Shown here one piece after another: positions 1 to 8,787 of a DNA stretch of 41,800 bases. Under the pieces are notes generated by a model. It was not told the origin of the DNA and searched no databases. It worked only from the letters and a program-made list of their open reading frames with translations. Source of the stretch: an uncultured Collinsella sp. (GTDB taxonomy: Bacteria > Actinomycetota > Coriobacteriia > Coriobacteriales > Coriobacteriaceae); the NCBI GenBank assembly GCA_902496945.1, contig CABVDE010000016.1, positions 1-41,800 on the forward strand. The letters are read 5' to 3'. Position 1 is the first letter of the stretch. The number at the start of each line of letters is the position of its first letter. A program made the translations under genes and the position numbers.

Positions 1-10
1 GCGAAAACTA

Positions 11-86
11 TGGTGGGCCGTCAGGGGTTCGAACCCTGGACCTTGGGATTAAAAGTCCCCTGCTCTGCCAGCTGAGCTAACGGCCC
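11..86 (-). tRNA. tRNA-Lys (anticodon TTT)
   Basis: Read on the minus strand this is a complete tRNA cloverleaf: acceptor arms GGGCCGT and ACGGCCC, D stem GCTC/GAGC, anticodon loop CTTTTAA, T arm CAGGG-TTCGAAC-CCCTG and a genomically encoded CCA end. The anticodon TTT reads lysine codons AAA/AAG. The outermost anticodon-stem pair is G-A, a small imperfection. It lies just downstream of the M29 aminopeptidase with no terminator visible between them. Confidence 0.96.
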
Positions 87-114
87 GCGGGTGGCATTGT
101 ACCACGGTCTGGGA

Positions 115-1395
115 CTATTCCCAACTCCATTGGCCGTTCTGGAAAATCACAACTTCACGTCCATCAGGCGTAATGCCCGTAATATCAATGTCGTCCGTGC
201 CGATCATAAAATCGACGTGCGTGCTCGAGACGTTAACGCCATGCTCTAGGAGCTCCTCCTTGGACATGTCATACCCACCCTCGATGCACTCGGGGAAACC
301 GACACCCAGCGCGAGATGGCAGCTAGCGTTCTCGTCATAGAGCGTGTCGTAGAACAGGACGCCACTTTCGCGGATCGGCGTGTTCTTGGAGATAAGCGCG
401 ACCTCGCCCAGACGAGCGGCACCTTCGTCGGTGTCAATGATGCTCGCAAGCGTTGCCTTACCAACGCGCGCGTCGTAGTCCACTACGCAGCCACCCTCAA
501 ACTTAATCCAAAAATCGTCAACCTTATTGCCGTGGTGGATGAGCGGCATAGCCGAGTACACGATACCGTCGGCGCGCATGCGATCAGGCGAGGTGAAGAC
601 TTCCTCGGTGGGAATGTTGGGGAAGAAGGGGTGCCCATCGGGCGTCTTACCCTTGCCACCTGCCCACTCATGACCTTTCGTCATGCCAATCGTCAGATCG
701 GTTCCATTTGCCGCGGTGTAATGCAGGTAGTCGAAACGATTGCCGTTCAGGAAACGCAGGTTCTTTTCGAATGCGGCGTCATGGAGTTCCCAGTCGCTCT
801 CCGGGTCCTGGCCATCGGCGCGAGCGGTGTGCAGAATCGCATTCCACAGCTTATAGATTGCAACCTCATCGGCGTCTCCCGGGAACACCTCGCGTGCCCA
901 AGCCACGACCGGAGCACCGGCGATGCACCACGGATTGATGTTGTAATCCAGTCCACGGCGGAAAACCTTGCACTGCGTATTCCTCGCCTTGGATGCCGCA
1001 GCGGGCTTGGCCGGATCGATGCCCTTGAGGGCCGCAGGATCCGCACCCTCGATAAAGACAAAGCAGGCACCATCCTGAGCCAAGGAATCAAGCTGCAGGC
1101 GCTTCCACTCGGGTGTCTGCTCAAAATAGCTTTTCTCGACATACTCGTACGTGAGTCTCGTCACCGCATCATCGGCCCAAATGACCGTCACGTGACCGGC
1201 GCCGGCAGCATAGGCCTCCGCGACCACCACGCGCGCAAACGGCGCGCACTCGACCGGAGACTGAACGACGACCTCCTGGCCGGACTTGACGTTTACGCCC
1301 CTGCGGACAACCAGGCGCGCATAGTTTTTAATCTTGGGCTCCAGGGCCTTCATGCCCTCCAGGGCCTCTTCGACTGTCAGGGCAGCTCGAATCAT
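115..1395 (-). CDS. M29-family aminopeptidase (AmpS/PepS-like)
   Basis: A cytoplasmic metallo-aminopeptidase of family M29 that removes N-terminal residues from peptides. The expected five metal ligands are visible: a Glu in IPTEEVFTS (about 265), Glu in RLGEVALIS (331), His in DENASCHLALG (360), and the His-x-Asp pair in STHVDFMIG (393 and 395). Their spacing matches the thermophilic prototype of the family. The length of 426 residues is slightly above the usual 370-415. The chosen ATG has a GGAG six bases upstream. An ATG four codons earlier has no ribosome binding site. The gene is probably monocistronic, since a terminator lies just upstream of it. The substrate is not predictable. Confidence 0.93.
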   Translation of the reverse strand: MIRAALTVEEALEGMKALEPKIKNYARLVVRRGVNVKSGQEVVVQSPVECAPFARVVVAEAYAAGAGHVTVIWADDAVTRLTYEYVEKSYFEQTPEWKRLQLDSLAQDGACFVFIEGADPAALKGIDPAKPAAASKARNTQCKVFRRGLDYNINPWCIAGAPVVAWAREVFPGDADEVAIYKLWNAILHTARADGQDPESDWELHDAAFEKNLRFLNGNRFDYLHYTAANGTDLTIGMTKGHEWAGGKGKTPDGHPFFPNIPTEEVFTSPDRMRADGIVYSAMPLIHHGNKVDDFWIKFEGGCVVDYDARVGKATLASIIDTDEGAARLGEVALISKNTPIRESGVLFYDTLYDENASCHLALGVGFPECIEGGYDMSKEELLEHGVNVSSTHVDFMIGTDDIDITGITPDGREVVIFQNGQWSWE

Positions 1396-1426
1396 GTGCC
1401 ACTCCATCTATCTATAGAACAGTAAA

Positions 1427-1454
1427 AAGGCGCGCCGTAAAAACGACGCGCCTT
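1427..1454 (-). terminator. Rho-independent terminator of the purC unit
   Basis: An 8-bp perfect stem AAGGCGCG/CGCGCCTT, with a T-run on the minus strand (AAAAA on plus just before the stem). It ends the purC-membrane protein transcript. Confidence 0.85.
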
Positions 1455-1484
1455 ATATCTTAGCGATAAGTATGGATACAAACG

Positions 1485-2060
1485 CTACTTCTTCTTGGAG
1501 GCCTTCTTGTCCTCCTCGGCAGCCGCGCGCTCAATAAGAGCGTTGAGCTTGTTCTCGGACATGCCCTCGGCCTGCGTGCGGTACATGTTGCGAAGGGGAC
1601 GAATACGAACGAAGTCGTAGATAAAGTCACCCAGAATGATGACATAGGACAAAACGATGCCGACCATCTGGACGGGACTGGACACCATGCCAGCGGTAGC
1701 GAAGTACAGCGAAGCCCAAATTGCCACGACGAGCACCATGCCAATGGCGAGCACAATCCACCAGATGCGACGGCGCTTGGTGTAGTCCTCGTCCTGCTTG
1801 AGGAGGATATTCGACACCGTGTAGATGCGGTCCTCCTTGGCGCGCTGCTTAGCCTTGCGGGCGCGCTTCTCCTCTTTAGAGAGGCCCTCGAGGTTTTCAC
1901 CCTTCTCGAGCTCTTTGCGGCGAGCTTTAGACGAAGCCGGCACGACGCGAACGGAGCTCGCTGCCTGGCGGGCGGGCTTAGCAGATGCGGCGGACTTGCG
2001 CGCAACCCCGGTAACTTCGTGGGATTGCGTGCGCTTGTTCGTGGCGCTACGGGTACTCAC
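1485..2060 (-). CDS. Hypothetical two-helix membrane protein
   Basis: I do not recognise this 191-residue protein. It has a long, basic, Ala/Ser/Lys-rich N-terminal tail (about 1-95), a KRRRIWW anchor, two hydrophobic segments (about 99-120 and 130-152), and a charged C-terminal tail ending in KKASKKK. Both tails are probably cytoplasmic by the positive-inside rule. The GTG start immediately follows the TAA of purC with no spacer, and the ribosome binding site GGAG lies inside the last purC codons. The two genes are therefore very likely translationally coupled, although nothing in the protein points to purine metabolism. Confidence 0.8.
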   Translation of the reverse strand: MSTRSATNKRTQSHEVTGVARKSAASAKPARQAASSVRVVPASSKARRKELEKGENLEGLSKEEKRARKAKQRAKEDRIYTVSNILLKQDEDYTKRRRIWWIVLAIGMVLVVAIWASLYFATAGMVSSPVQMVGIVLSYVIILGDFIYDFVRIRPLRNMYRTQAEGMSENKLNALIERAAAEEDKKASKKK

Positions 2061-2948
2061 TTATGCGTTCTCCTTCATGCTTGTGAACTGGGAGCCCGTG
2101 ATGATCTGGAAGGCCTCGCGATAGCGCTCGGACGTGCCATCGATGACCTCGGCGGGCAGGTGCGGGGTCTCCCCCGTCATATCCCAGTTGGCTTTGAGCC
2201 AATTGCGGACGAATTGCTTGTCGTAGCTGGGCTGAATCTTGCCCTCCTCGTAGCTGGCGGCAGGCCAGAAACGGCTGGAGTCGGGCGTGAGGCACTCGTC
2301 GATGAGCGTAACCTTGCCATCGATGACACCGAACTCGAACTTGGTGTCGGCGATGATAATGCCGCGGGTCGCGGCGTACTCGGCAGCGGCCTTGTAGATC
2401 TTGAGGGACAGGTCGCGAATCTGCGTGGCGATGTCCTCACCCACGATCTCGCAGCAGCGCTCGAACGAGATGTTCTCGTCGTGGTCACCGATCTCGGCCT
2501 TCGTGGACGGCGTGAACAGCGGCTCGGGAAGCTTGGAGGCCTCGGTCAGGCCCTCGGGCAGCTGGATGCCGCAGACGGTGCCGTTCTCGTCATAGGTCTT
2601 CTTGCCCGAACCGGTCAGATAGCCGCGGACGATGCACTCGATAGGAATCGTCTGGGCCTTCTTAACCAGCATGGCGCGACCAACGAGGTAGTCACGATAC
2701 TCAGCAAACTCCTCGGGGAAATCTGCCGGGTCGATGGAAACGAGATGGTTGGGAACGATGTCGGCAAACTTATCGAACCAGAATGCCGATATGCGGTTGA
2801 GCACCTCTCCCTTAAACGGAATCTCGTCGGGAAGAATGAAGTCGAACGCAGAAATGCGGTCGGTGGCGACCATCAGTAGGTTTTCACCGGCATCGTAGAT
2901 ATCACGAACCTTGCCACGGGAATCCGGACGACGCTCCATCGTTGTCAC
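2061..2948 (-). CDS. purC: Phosphoribosylaminoimidazole-succinocarboxamide synthase (SAICAR synthase)
   Basis: Catalyses ATP-dependent ligation of aspartate to CAIR, giving SAICAR, in purine biosynthesis. Family landmarks are clear: RGKVRDIYD near the N-terminus, TDRISAFDF, the RGYLTGSGKK segment, ADTKFEFG, and DECLTPDSSRFW. The length of about 295 residues fits the long form. Two GTG codons compete for the start. The outer one, at 2957, overlaps the AAGGAG ribosome binding site. I therefore chose the inner GTG at 2948, which has normal spacing. The next gene starts directly at its stop codon. purB is also in this window but in a separate unit about 4 kb away. Confidence 0.96.
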   Translation of the reverse strand: MTTMERRPDSRGKVRDIYDAGENLLMVATDRISAFDFILPDEIPFKGEVLNRISAFWFDKFADIVPNHLVSIDPADFPEEFAEYRDYLVGRAMLVKKAQTIPIECIVRGYLTGSGKKTYDENGTVCGIQLPEGLTEASKLPEPLFTPSTKAEIGDHDENISFERCCEIVGEDIATQIRDLSLKIYKAAAEYAATRGIIIADTKFEFGVIDGKVTLIDECLTPDSSRFWPAASYEEGKIQPSYDKQFVRNWLKANWDMTGETPHLPAEVIDGTSERYREAFQIITGSQFTSMKENA

Positions 2949-2979
2949 GTGAGTCACTCCTTACCAAAATACGACAGTG

Positions 2980-2999
2980 ATGCGGGTTCTTTCCCGCAT
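2980..2999. other. Small hairpin in the purC to sensor-kinase gap
   Basis: A 7-bp stem ATGCGGG/CCCGCAT with a 6-base loop. It has no good T-run on either strand, so calling it a terminator is uncertain. It lies between the end of the sensor kinase gene and the purC start, and could end the two-component operon weakly or sit in the purC leader. Confidence 0.4.
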
Positions 3000-3057
3000 G
3001 ATTTCGCAAACTCGGAGCGGCAGGGACGAAACCCCTCCTTCACCGAATAGCGAAAAG

Positions 3058-4623
3058 CTAGTGCTCCATTGTAGTAGATGCCGCGTCCGCCGTGTGCTCG
3101 CGGGGCAGATGAATCGTAAAAGTCGTACCCTTTCCAAGCTCCGACTCCACGGATATGTAGCCGTGATGACGCTCGACAATCTGCTTGGTCACGGCGAGGC
3201 CCACGCCCAGGCCACCCGCCTCGCGGGCGCGACTGGCGTCGGCACGCCAAAAACGACCGAAGATGCGCGACAGGTCATCCTTGGCAATACCGATGCCGGT
3301 ATCCGAAACGGCAATGCTGACGTTCTTGCGGTCGCTGAGCACCGACACCACGACCCAACCGCCCTCGGGGGTGTAGCGCATGGCGTTGCTCATGAGGTTG
3401 ATAACACATTGCGTGATCATGTCGGGATCGGCCTCGACGACATCGTCGTGACCCTGGGTCTCATCCGCAAAACGCAGACGCAGATCGCGGTCGACAAACA
3501 GGCGCTCCTGGGCATTAACGATGGAGCGCACGAAAGGAACCATGTCCACCGGCTCAAGGTTGAGCGGAGCCGTGCTGTTTTCCATGCGCGACAGGTCGAG
3601 CATCTGCTGCACCAGACGGGCCAGACGACGCGTCTCGGATGCAACTGTCTCCAGGTGCTCGTCGTCGGTGGGATACACACCGTCTTGCATGGCCTCGACC
3701 GTTGCGAGCATGGCCATGAGCGGCGTGCGCAGTTCATGAGCCACATCGGAAGTCAGGCGCTTCTCGTGCTTCATGTCCTTCTCAAGCGACGTGGCCATCT
3801 CATCGAATGTCTCGCCCAGCTGGTCGATTTCGTCGTCACCGCGCAGGCCCGTGCGAGCGGACAGGTCTCCGTCGCGAATCTGCTTAGCGGTGCTGGTAAT
3901 GCGATGAATCGGCTTGGTAAGCATGCGCGACACGAAAGATCCGATAACGACCGAGATGCAAACGGCCACAACCGCGGCAAGCGCCATCGCGTTAAAGGTT
4001 TTCTCTCTAAACGCGGAGTCTGCCTTGGTGAGTAGGGCATCGGAGCCGATAGCCCACAGCTTTACTTGTCCGACATGCTCGCCGGAAGACGTTACAATCT
4101 CGACGTTAGCAACGCTATCGGAGTCGGTAGGAGCAGACGAGACTGGGCTGTGCGATGCCCTCTTTCCGCTCGTACCGTCGGTTGTCGCCTGATTTTCGCG
4201 TACATCGGCAGTAGCGCTTGCCGAGGGCCACGAGTCGTCGTAGACGATGACGCCCTTTTTATTGACGACCTGCATACCAAGGTCGTCGGACACCAAGCTC
4301 GATGTCGCGACCGCACGCAGCTCCCCTGCGGTCCAAGAATAGTTTTCCTCATATGACGTTGCCAACTTTTCGGCAGCGGAATTAGCGATTTCGACAATAT
4401 TGGAGCGCGTGTAATCCGTAAAAACCGTACCCCACACGACGGAGACCACGCCCACCAGCACCAATACCGTCATGAGTGATGTCAGGGCAAAAGCCAGGGC
4501 CATGCGCGAGGGATAGCTCATCGTTGGCCGTGAATCGGAACGAGGCGTGTTCCAACTAGCCTTGGAACCCGCCTCGCTCTCCTGCTTATGCTTTTGCCCG
4601 ATTTCAAAGCGCGCAGGTGTCAT
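3058..4623 (-). CDS. Membrane sensor histidine kinase
   Basis: A 521-residue two-component kinase that autophosphorylates on His and passes phosphate to the response regulator encoded just upstream. Order: cytoplasmic tail 1-40; membrane segment about 42-68; extracytoplasmic sensor 69-208; second membrane segment about 211-230; HAMP about 231-285; HisKA with DVAHELRTPL, phospho-accepting His296; ATPase domain with N box NLMSNAMRY (409-417), G1 DTGIGI (441-446), F box IFGRFWR and G2 GGLGVGLAV. The sensor contains a Ser/Thr/Asp-rich stretch (about 135-172). ATG start has AAGGA eight bases upstream. The layout resembles PhoR/WalK-type kinases, but the signal sensed cannot be told. Confidence 0.95.
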   Translation of the reverse strand: MTPARFEIGQKHKQESEAGSKASWNTPRSDSRPTMSYPSRMALAFALTSLMTVLVLVGVVSVVWGTVFTDYTRSNIVEIANSAAEKLATSYEENYSWTAGELRAVATSSLVSDDLGMQVVNKKGVIVYDDSWPSASATADVRENQATTDGTSGKRASHSPVSSAPTDSDSVANVEIVTSSGEHVGQVKLWAIGSDALLTKADSAFREKTFNAMALAAVVAVCISVVIGSFVSRMLTKPIHRITSTAKQIRDGDLSARTGLRGDDEIDQLGETFDEMATSLEKDMKHEKRLTSDVAHELRTPLMAMLATVEAMQDGVYPTDDEHLETVASETRRLARLVQQMLDLSRMENSTAPLNLEPVDMVPFVRSIVNAQERLFVDRDLRLRFADETQGHDDVVEADPDMITQCVINLMSNAMRYTPEGGWVVVSVLSDRKNVSIAVSDTGIGIAKDDLSRIFGRFWRADASRAREAGGLGVGLAVTKQIVERHHGYISVESELGKGTTFTIHLPREHTADAASTTMEH

Positions 4624-4635
4624 ATGTGATTTCCT

Positions 4636-5358
4636 TTATTTCTCGTCCGACTTATCGGTCTTGGTCGGAGCCTCGAAGCGGTAGCCGACACCGTGGACGG
4701 TGTAGAGCCACTTGGGCTTCTTGGGGTCGTCGCCCAACTTGGCGCGAAGATTCTTCACGTGGCTGTCGATGGTGCGCTCATAGCCCTCAAAGTCGTACCC
4801 GAGCACCTTCTCGACCAGCTCCATGCGGTTATACACACGGCCGGGATGGCGGGCAAGCGTGGTGAGCAGCTTGAACTCGGAAGCCGTCAGATCGACTTCC
4901 TTGCCCTCGACCAAGATCTTGTGGCCCGAGATATCGATGACCAGATCGCCGAAGTCGAGCACCTCAACGGCAGGCTCGTCGGCCTGGTGGGCACGACGGA
5001 ACAGAGCGCGGACGCGGGCGACGAGCTCGCGCGGCGAGAACGGCTTAATCAGATAATCGTCGGCACCGAGCTCGAGGCCGATAATACGGTCCTCGATCTC
5101 GCCCTTGGCCGTCAGCATGATGATGGGGACATCCGAGGTGTCGCGAATGGTGCGGCAAACGCGCTCGCCGGGAATCTTAGGGAGCATGAGGTCGAGCACG
5201 ACCAGGTCGAACTGATGCTTCTCAAACTCCTCGATAGCGGACTGGCCGTCGCCCACGCCCACAACCCAATAGCCCTCGCGCTCGAGATAGGCAGCGACGG
5301 CGTCACGGATTGCCTTCTCATCCTCGACCAGCAGAATCTTTTTTGCATCTGAAGCCAT
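4636..5358 (-). CDS. OmpR/PhoB-family response regulator
   Basis: A DNA-binding response regulator of 240 residues, partner of the sensor kinase that starts 12 bases downstream. The receiver domain (about 6-120) has the acidic pocket VEDE, phospho-acceptor Asp56 in VLDLMLP, the MLTAK threonine/lysine region and LIKPFSP. The C-terminal winged helix (about 140-232) has the DLTASEFKLL and TIDSHVKNLRAKLG signatures and ends in YTVHGVGYRF. I chose the ATG at 5358 because a run of Gs (AGGGGGG) sits about eight bases before it. A TTG seven codons further upstream lies inside that ribosome binding site. Confidence 0.96.
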   Translation of the reverse strand: MASDAKKILLVEDEKAIRDAVAAYLEREGYWVVGVGDGQSAIEEFEKHQFDLVVLDLMLPKIPGERVCRTIRDTSDVPIIMLTAKGEIEDRIIGLELGADDYLIKPFSPRELVARVRALFRRAHQADEPAVEVLDFGDLVIDISGHKILVEGKEVDLTASEFKLLTTLARHPGRVYNRMELVEKVLGYDFEGYERTIDSHVKNLRAKLGDDPKKPKWLYTVHGVGYRFEAPTKTDKSDEK

Positions 5359-5511
5359 AACACGGCCCCCCTGTCTCAATTAGCTAAGAACAAGCCCATT
5401 TTAACGCACCTGAGCCCACCGGACATCGCATGGACGCGACAGCTCGGCGGGCGGTACTCATAGTTACAACGCGTTTATTCCCTCGTCGGCGCCTTTTTAA
5501 CCCCACGTAAC

Positions 5512-6723
5512 CTAAAGAGAAAACAGACGGGCCGTGACCGTCTCTGGTACGCCTTGGCTATTTCGAACCGTGGCGTAGGTCAAAAACGTATCCGATTTGC
5601 CTGCTGTAGCAGGATAATCGCCATACTCAAGGGCGCGATCGGGAGATAGCAGCGAGCCATAGGTCTTGGCGGAGGTGTCGATCAGGAAATGCGACGCCTG
5701 CACCTTGACAAGGTATTTATTCTTCTTGCCAGCCGCACATGCGAGCGGCTCGCGTGACAGGAAGAGGTACGGCCCTCCCTCATTACCGATATACGTGCCC
5801 ATGTTGCCCAGGCTGCCCACGCCACTATAGGCCGCCTCGATGGAAAACACGAAGGTATCACCCATATATACGGCCTCGAAAGGTGAGACCGACGAGGGAA
5901 GGACTAGCTGGGCACGTTTGGTATTGTTGCCGTCGGTCAGGTCGATTGCCGTCATGCCGTAGTAGACGCCCTCGTCGTTGCGGACGCGCGGCGAAATGGT
6001 CAAAATACCATCGCTCACGCGCGGGGCCGATGCAAAGCGGCCCGTCGATTTCCAAATTGTCTCGACCTTGGATTCATCAAGCGAGCGACGATGGCAAAAC
6101 GAATCACTACTCGTTTTATTGCCGCCTGCCGAAGGCATTTTATACCAGATGACTGATGACCCGAATGCCGTAAACAGTGGCGGATCATAGTCCTTGCCAC
6201 CTCGATCGAGCTCAACCACGTCGCCAGAGAGCGAAGCACCTGACAGATTTTGCGCGTAGAGCTTCCACGATGAATTGGCAAAGTTCATCTCAACCCACGC
6301 GAATACGCCATCGCCGACACGGACATCGTAAAATGCATATCCAGTGCCCTCGATAGGATCCTCGATTAATGTGGTAAGCGAGCCATCGCCCAGGTTGAGC
6401 ACGCCGAGCGTATTGGCGTGCAGTGCCGACGCGGGCGCCATCATTGCCGCGGCGTAGTCGCCATCGCAGTAATACAGCAGCGTTCCCAACGGCAGCGTCC
6501 ACGAAGCCGCCGGCTCAAGGTCGATGTCAACGGCCTCGTACTCATCCGTAATCGAGACGATCTTGGAATCGTCCTTGATGACCTGCGGCTCGCCGGCGGC
6601 ATCATCACTGGTGCCCGTCTTTTTCGAGCATCCTGCGAGCAGCGTGGCTGCGCCCGTGGCAGCGCCACCGAGCACGAAGCCACGGCGCGATATTCCGTTC
6701 TTGATGTAGTCGGTAACGCCCAT
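5512..6723 (-). CDS. Putative Tat-exported lipoprotein
   Basis: A 403-residue protein I do not recognise beyond its export signal. The N-terminus holds a twin-arginine motif SRRGFV (12-17), a hydrophobic stretch rich in Gly/Ala, and a lipobox LLAGC with Cys32 as the lipidation site. It should be folded in the cytoplasm, exported by Tat and anchored to the outer face of the membrane. The mature part has repeated beta-rich segments with aromatic and Gly/Asp turns, suggestive of a beta-propeller, but this is impression only. The ATG overlaps the stop of the upstream TSCPD gene by one base (TAATG), indicating coupling. The real start is this ATG, because upstream in-frame sequence belongs to the other gene's shadow. 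Confidence 0.85.
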   Translation of the reverse strand: MGVTDYIKNGISRRGFVLGGAATGAATLLAGCSKKTGTSDDAAGEPQVIKDDSKIVSITDEYEAVDIDLEPAASWTLPLGTLLYYCDGDYAAAMMAPASALHANTLGVLNLGDGSLTTLIEDPIEGTGYAFYDVRVGDGVFAWVEMNFANSSWKLYAQNLSGASLSGDVVELDRGGKDYDPPLFTAFGSSVIWYKMPSAGGNKTSSDSFCHRRSLDESKVETIWKSTGRFASAPRVSDGILTISPRVRNDEGVYYGMTAIDLTDGNNTKRAQLVLPSSVSPFEAVYMGDTFVFSIEAAYSGVGSLGNMGTYIGNEGGPYLFLSREPLACAAGKKNKYLVKVQASHFLIDTSAKTYGSLLSPDRALEYGDYPATAGKSDTFLTYATVRNSQGVPETVTARLFSL

Positions 6724-6986
6724 TAGGCGATCTCTGCGCGGGCGGCCTCGATGGCGCGCGTAAGCTGATCGGCGCAAGAGGTCTTCTTCATGCCACAGGT
6801 ATTGCCGGCAAGAACCTCGATCACACGGTCGGCAGGAGCGCCTTCGACCAGCCTGGAGATGGCCTTGAGGTTGCCATCGCAGCCGCCAGTAAACTCGACG
6901 CCCAGTACCTTGCTGCCGTCGTCGGAAAGATTGAGATGTATATTGCGAGAGCACACACCCTGCGGCCTATAGTCAAAACTAATCAT
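6723..6986 (-). CDS. Small TSCPD-domain protein
   Basis: An 87-residue protein matching the TSCPD family of small uncharacterised proteins. Paired cysteines lie in GVCSRNIH and TGGCDGNL, and the family motif is near the C-terminus in NTCGMKKTSCADQLTRAI. The conserved cysteines suggest metal or redox chemistry; the same domain also occurs at the C-terminus of some vitamin B12-dependent ribonucleotide reductases. A GAGAGGGGATC ribosome binding site precedes the ATG. Its stop codon overlaps the start of the Tat lipoprotein gene. The functional link between the two is unknown. Confidence 0.88.
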   Translation of the reverse strand: MISFDYRPQGVCSRNIHLNLSDDGSKVLGVEFTGGCDGNLKAISRLVEGAPADRVIEVLAGNTCGMKKTSCADQLTRAIEAARAEIA

Positions 6987-7050
6987 GAAGATCCCCTCTC
7001 AAATGCATGGTAGGGCATTTATTATCGCTGTCTATTCTCGGATACAACAA

Positions 7051-7088
7051 GGCGCTTTGCCGGCAACACACATTACCAGCAAAGCGCC
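7051..7088 (-). terminator. Terminator of purB
   Basis: A perfect 10-bp stem GGCGCTTTGC/GCAAAGCGCC with an 18-base loop, followed on the minus strand by a moderately T-rich stretch. It lies 26 bases downstream of the purB stop codon. Confidence 0.75.
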
Positions 7089-7113
7089 AATCAAATTAAT
7101 GTCGCGGTAGAGC

Positions 7114-8460
7114 CTACTCGAAGCTCAGCTGCTCCAGACGGTCGAAGACCGTATCGATGCGGGTGAGGAAGTCCCACGGATCAAAGATCTCGTCGAGCTT
7201 CTCCTGGCTGACGGTGCAGCGCGGGTCGGCCTCGAGACGATCCTTAAAGGTGGGGCCGGAGACACAATCCTGCACCTCGTGCCAGGTTGCCATGGCGTTC
7301 TCCTGCACAATGGCGTACGCGTCCTCGCGGGTGATGCCCGTGTCGACGAGGGCGAGCAGCACCTTGGAGGAGAAGATGAGGCCGCGGGTCTTATTGAGGT
7401 TGGCCATCATACGGGCAGGGTACAGCTGCAGGCCGTCGATAACGCGGATGAGGCACTGGAACATGTGGTCGAGGGCGATGAAGCTGTCGGCCTGGGCGAC
7501 GCGCTCGGCAGAGGAGTGCGAAATGTCACGCTCGTGCCACAGGGCGACGTTATCGAAGGCAACCTGGGCGTTGGACTTCACGACGCGCGAAAGACCGCAG
7601 ACCTTCTCCATGGTGATGGGGTTGCGCTTGTGCGGCATGGCGGAGCTGCCCTTTTGGCCCTTACGGAACGGCTCCTCGGCCTCGAGCGTATCGGTCTTCT
7701 GCAGATTACGAACCTCGGTTGCGATGCGCTCGCAGGTGGCCGCGGTGGTGGCGAGAACGCCGGCGAGATAGGCGTGATGGTCGCGGCTGATAACCTGCGT
7801 AGACAGCGGGTCGTGAACCAGGCCCAGGTGCTCGCAGACATACTCCTCGACGAACGGTTCGATGGAGCTGTAGGTGCCGACGGCGCCCGAGATGGCACCG
7901 AAGGCGACGTTCTTGCGAGCATCCTCAAGACGATCGAGGTCGCGCTTGAGCTCCCAGGCCCAAGAGCCAAACTTCATGCCGAAGGTCATCGGCTCGGCAT
8001 GGATGCCATGGGTGCGACCGGCGCAGAGCGTATTGCGCTCCTCGAAAGCACGACGCTTGCAGATCTCGCCGAGCTTCTTGACGTCCTCGATGATCAGATC
8101 GCAGGCCTGGGTGAGCTGATAGCACAGAGCCGTATCGCCCAGGTCGGAGCTGGTCATGCCGTAGTGAACCCAGCGGCTGGGCTTGGGCTCACCCTCGGGA
8201 ACGTCGGCGTCGATGTACTCCTTCATGTTGGTCAGGAAGGCGATGACGTCGTGGCGCGTGACCTCCTCAATCTCGTCGACCTTTGCCTTCTCAAAGTTGG
8301 CGTGGTCGCGAATCCACTGGGCCTCGTCTTTGGAAATACCGATCTTGCCGAGCTCCGCCTGGGCCTCGCAGGCCAAGACCTCGATCTCCTGCCAAATGGC
8401 GTACTTGTTCTCGAGGGAGAAGATATGTCCCATCTCCGGGCGGGTATAGCGATCGATCAT
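7114..8460 (-). CDS. purB: Adenylosuccinate lyase
   Basis: Cleaves SAICAR to AICAR and adenylosuccinate to AMP, two steps of purine biosynthesis. The 448-residue protein has the fumarase/aspartase superfamily signature SSAMPHKRNP in the expected position, the TSSDLGDTAL segment, and GRTHGIHAEPMTFG containing an active-site histidine. Length and domain order are normal. The ATG has GGAG about six bases upstream. The gene has its own terminator, so it is probably transcribed alone. Confidence 0.97.
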   Translation of the reverse strand: MIDRYTRPEMGHIFSLENKYAIWQEIEVLACEAQAELGKIGISKDEAQWIRDHANFEKAKVDEIEEVTRHDVIAFLTNMKEYIDADVPEGEPKPSRWVHYGMTSSDLGDTALCYQLTQACDLIIEDVKKLGEICKRRAFEERNTLCAGRTHGIHAEPMTFGMKFGSWAWELKRDLDRLEDARKNVAFGAISGAVGTYSSIEPFVEEYVCEHLGLVHDPLSTQVISRDHHAYLAGVLATTAATCERIATEVRNLQKTDTLEAEEPFRKGQKGSSAMPHKRNPITMEKVCGLSRVVKSNAQVAFDNVALWHERDISHSSAERVAQADSFIALDHMFQCLIRVIDGLQLYPARMMANLNKTRGLIFSSKVLLALVDTGITREDAYAIVQENAMATWHEVQDCVSGPTFKDRLEADPRCTVSQEKLDEIFDPWDFLTRIDTVFDRLEQLSFE

Positions 8461-8595
8461 AGCGGCTCCTTTTTGGTTATTGGCACGTTGGTCGTAACTT
8501 GACCATTGTACCGTGCGCTGGCGCCCGTATAGGCAACGGGCATCAACCTAACATTTTGCGTTATGGACCGCCATTCCCGAAATCCGCCGGTTCGA
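8461..8595. other. Gene-free stretch upstream of purB
   Basis: This is the first part of a gene-free interval running from the purB start to tRNA-Gly. It should contain the purB promoter on the minus strand, but I see no convincing -35/-10 pair. Its end, including a GGTTCGA motif at 8589-8595, runs into the tRNA-like debris described next. Confidence 0.5.
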
Positions 8596-8732
8596 TGGAG
8601 CGGGCAACGGGACGTCCGCGTATTTGCTTCGCAAATCCGCACCGGCTTCAGGCGCCTGTCGGCGCCTTCGCCTGCTCGCTACAAACGCTTCGCGTTTGCT
8701 TAACGCTCGCACCCTGGCGGGTTCGAGTCCCG
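8596..8732. repeat. tRNA-Gly fragments flanking three small hairpins (possible attachment-site or MITE-like remnant)
   Basis: Bases 8596-8613 repeat exactly, in the same orientation, the 18 bases at the 3' end of the neighbouring tRNA-Gly (8788-8805). Bases 8717-8732 are a 16-base inverted copy of its T arm, GCGGGTTCGAGTCCCG. Between them lie three compact hairpins: ATTTGC-TTC-GCAAAT, AGGCGCC-TGTC-GGCGCCT and AAACGC-TTC-GCGTTT. No open reading frame explains the segment. It could be a relic of integration at the tRNA 3' end, or a small repeat element. Confidence 0.6.
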
Positions 8733-8749
8733 GCACTTTATTGAAAAAA

Positions 8750-8774
8750 GCACGGCACCGTGATGGTGCCGTGC
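8750..8774 (-). terminator. Terminator of tRNA-Gly
   Basis: A perfect 10-bp stem GCACGGCACC/GGTGCCGTGC with a 5-base loop, followed on the minus strand by TTTTTT. It lies 13 bases beyond the CCA end of tRNA-Gly. Confidence 0.92.
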
Positions 8775-8787
8775 CTGTGCCTTTAAC

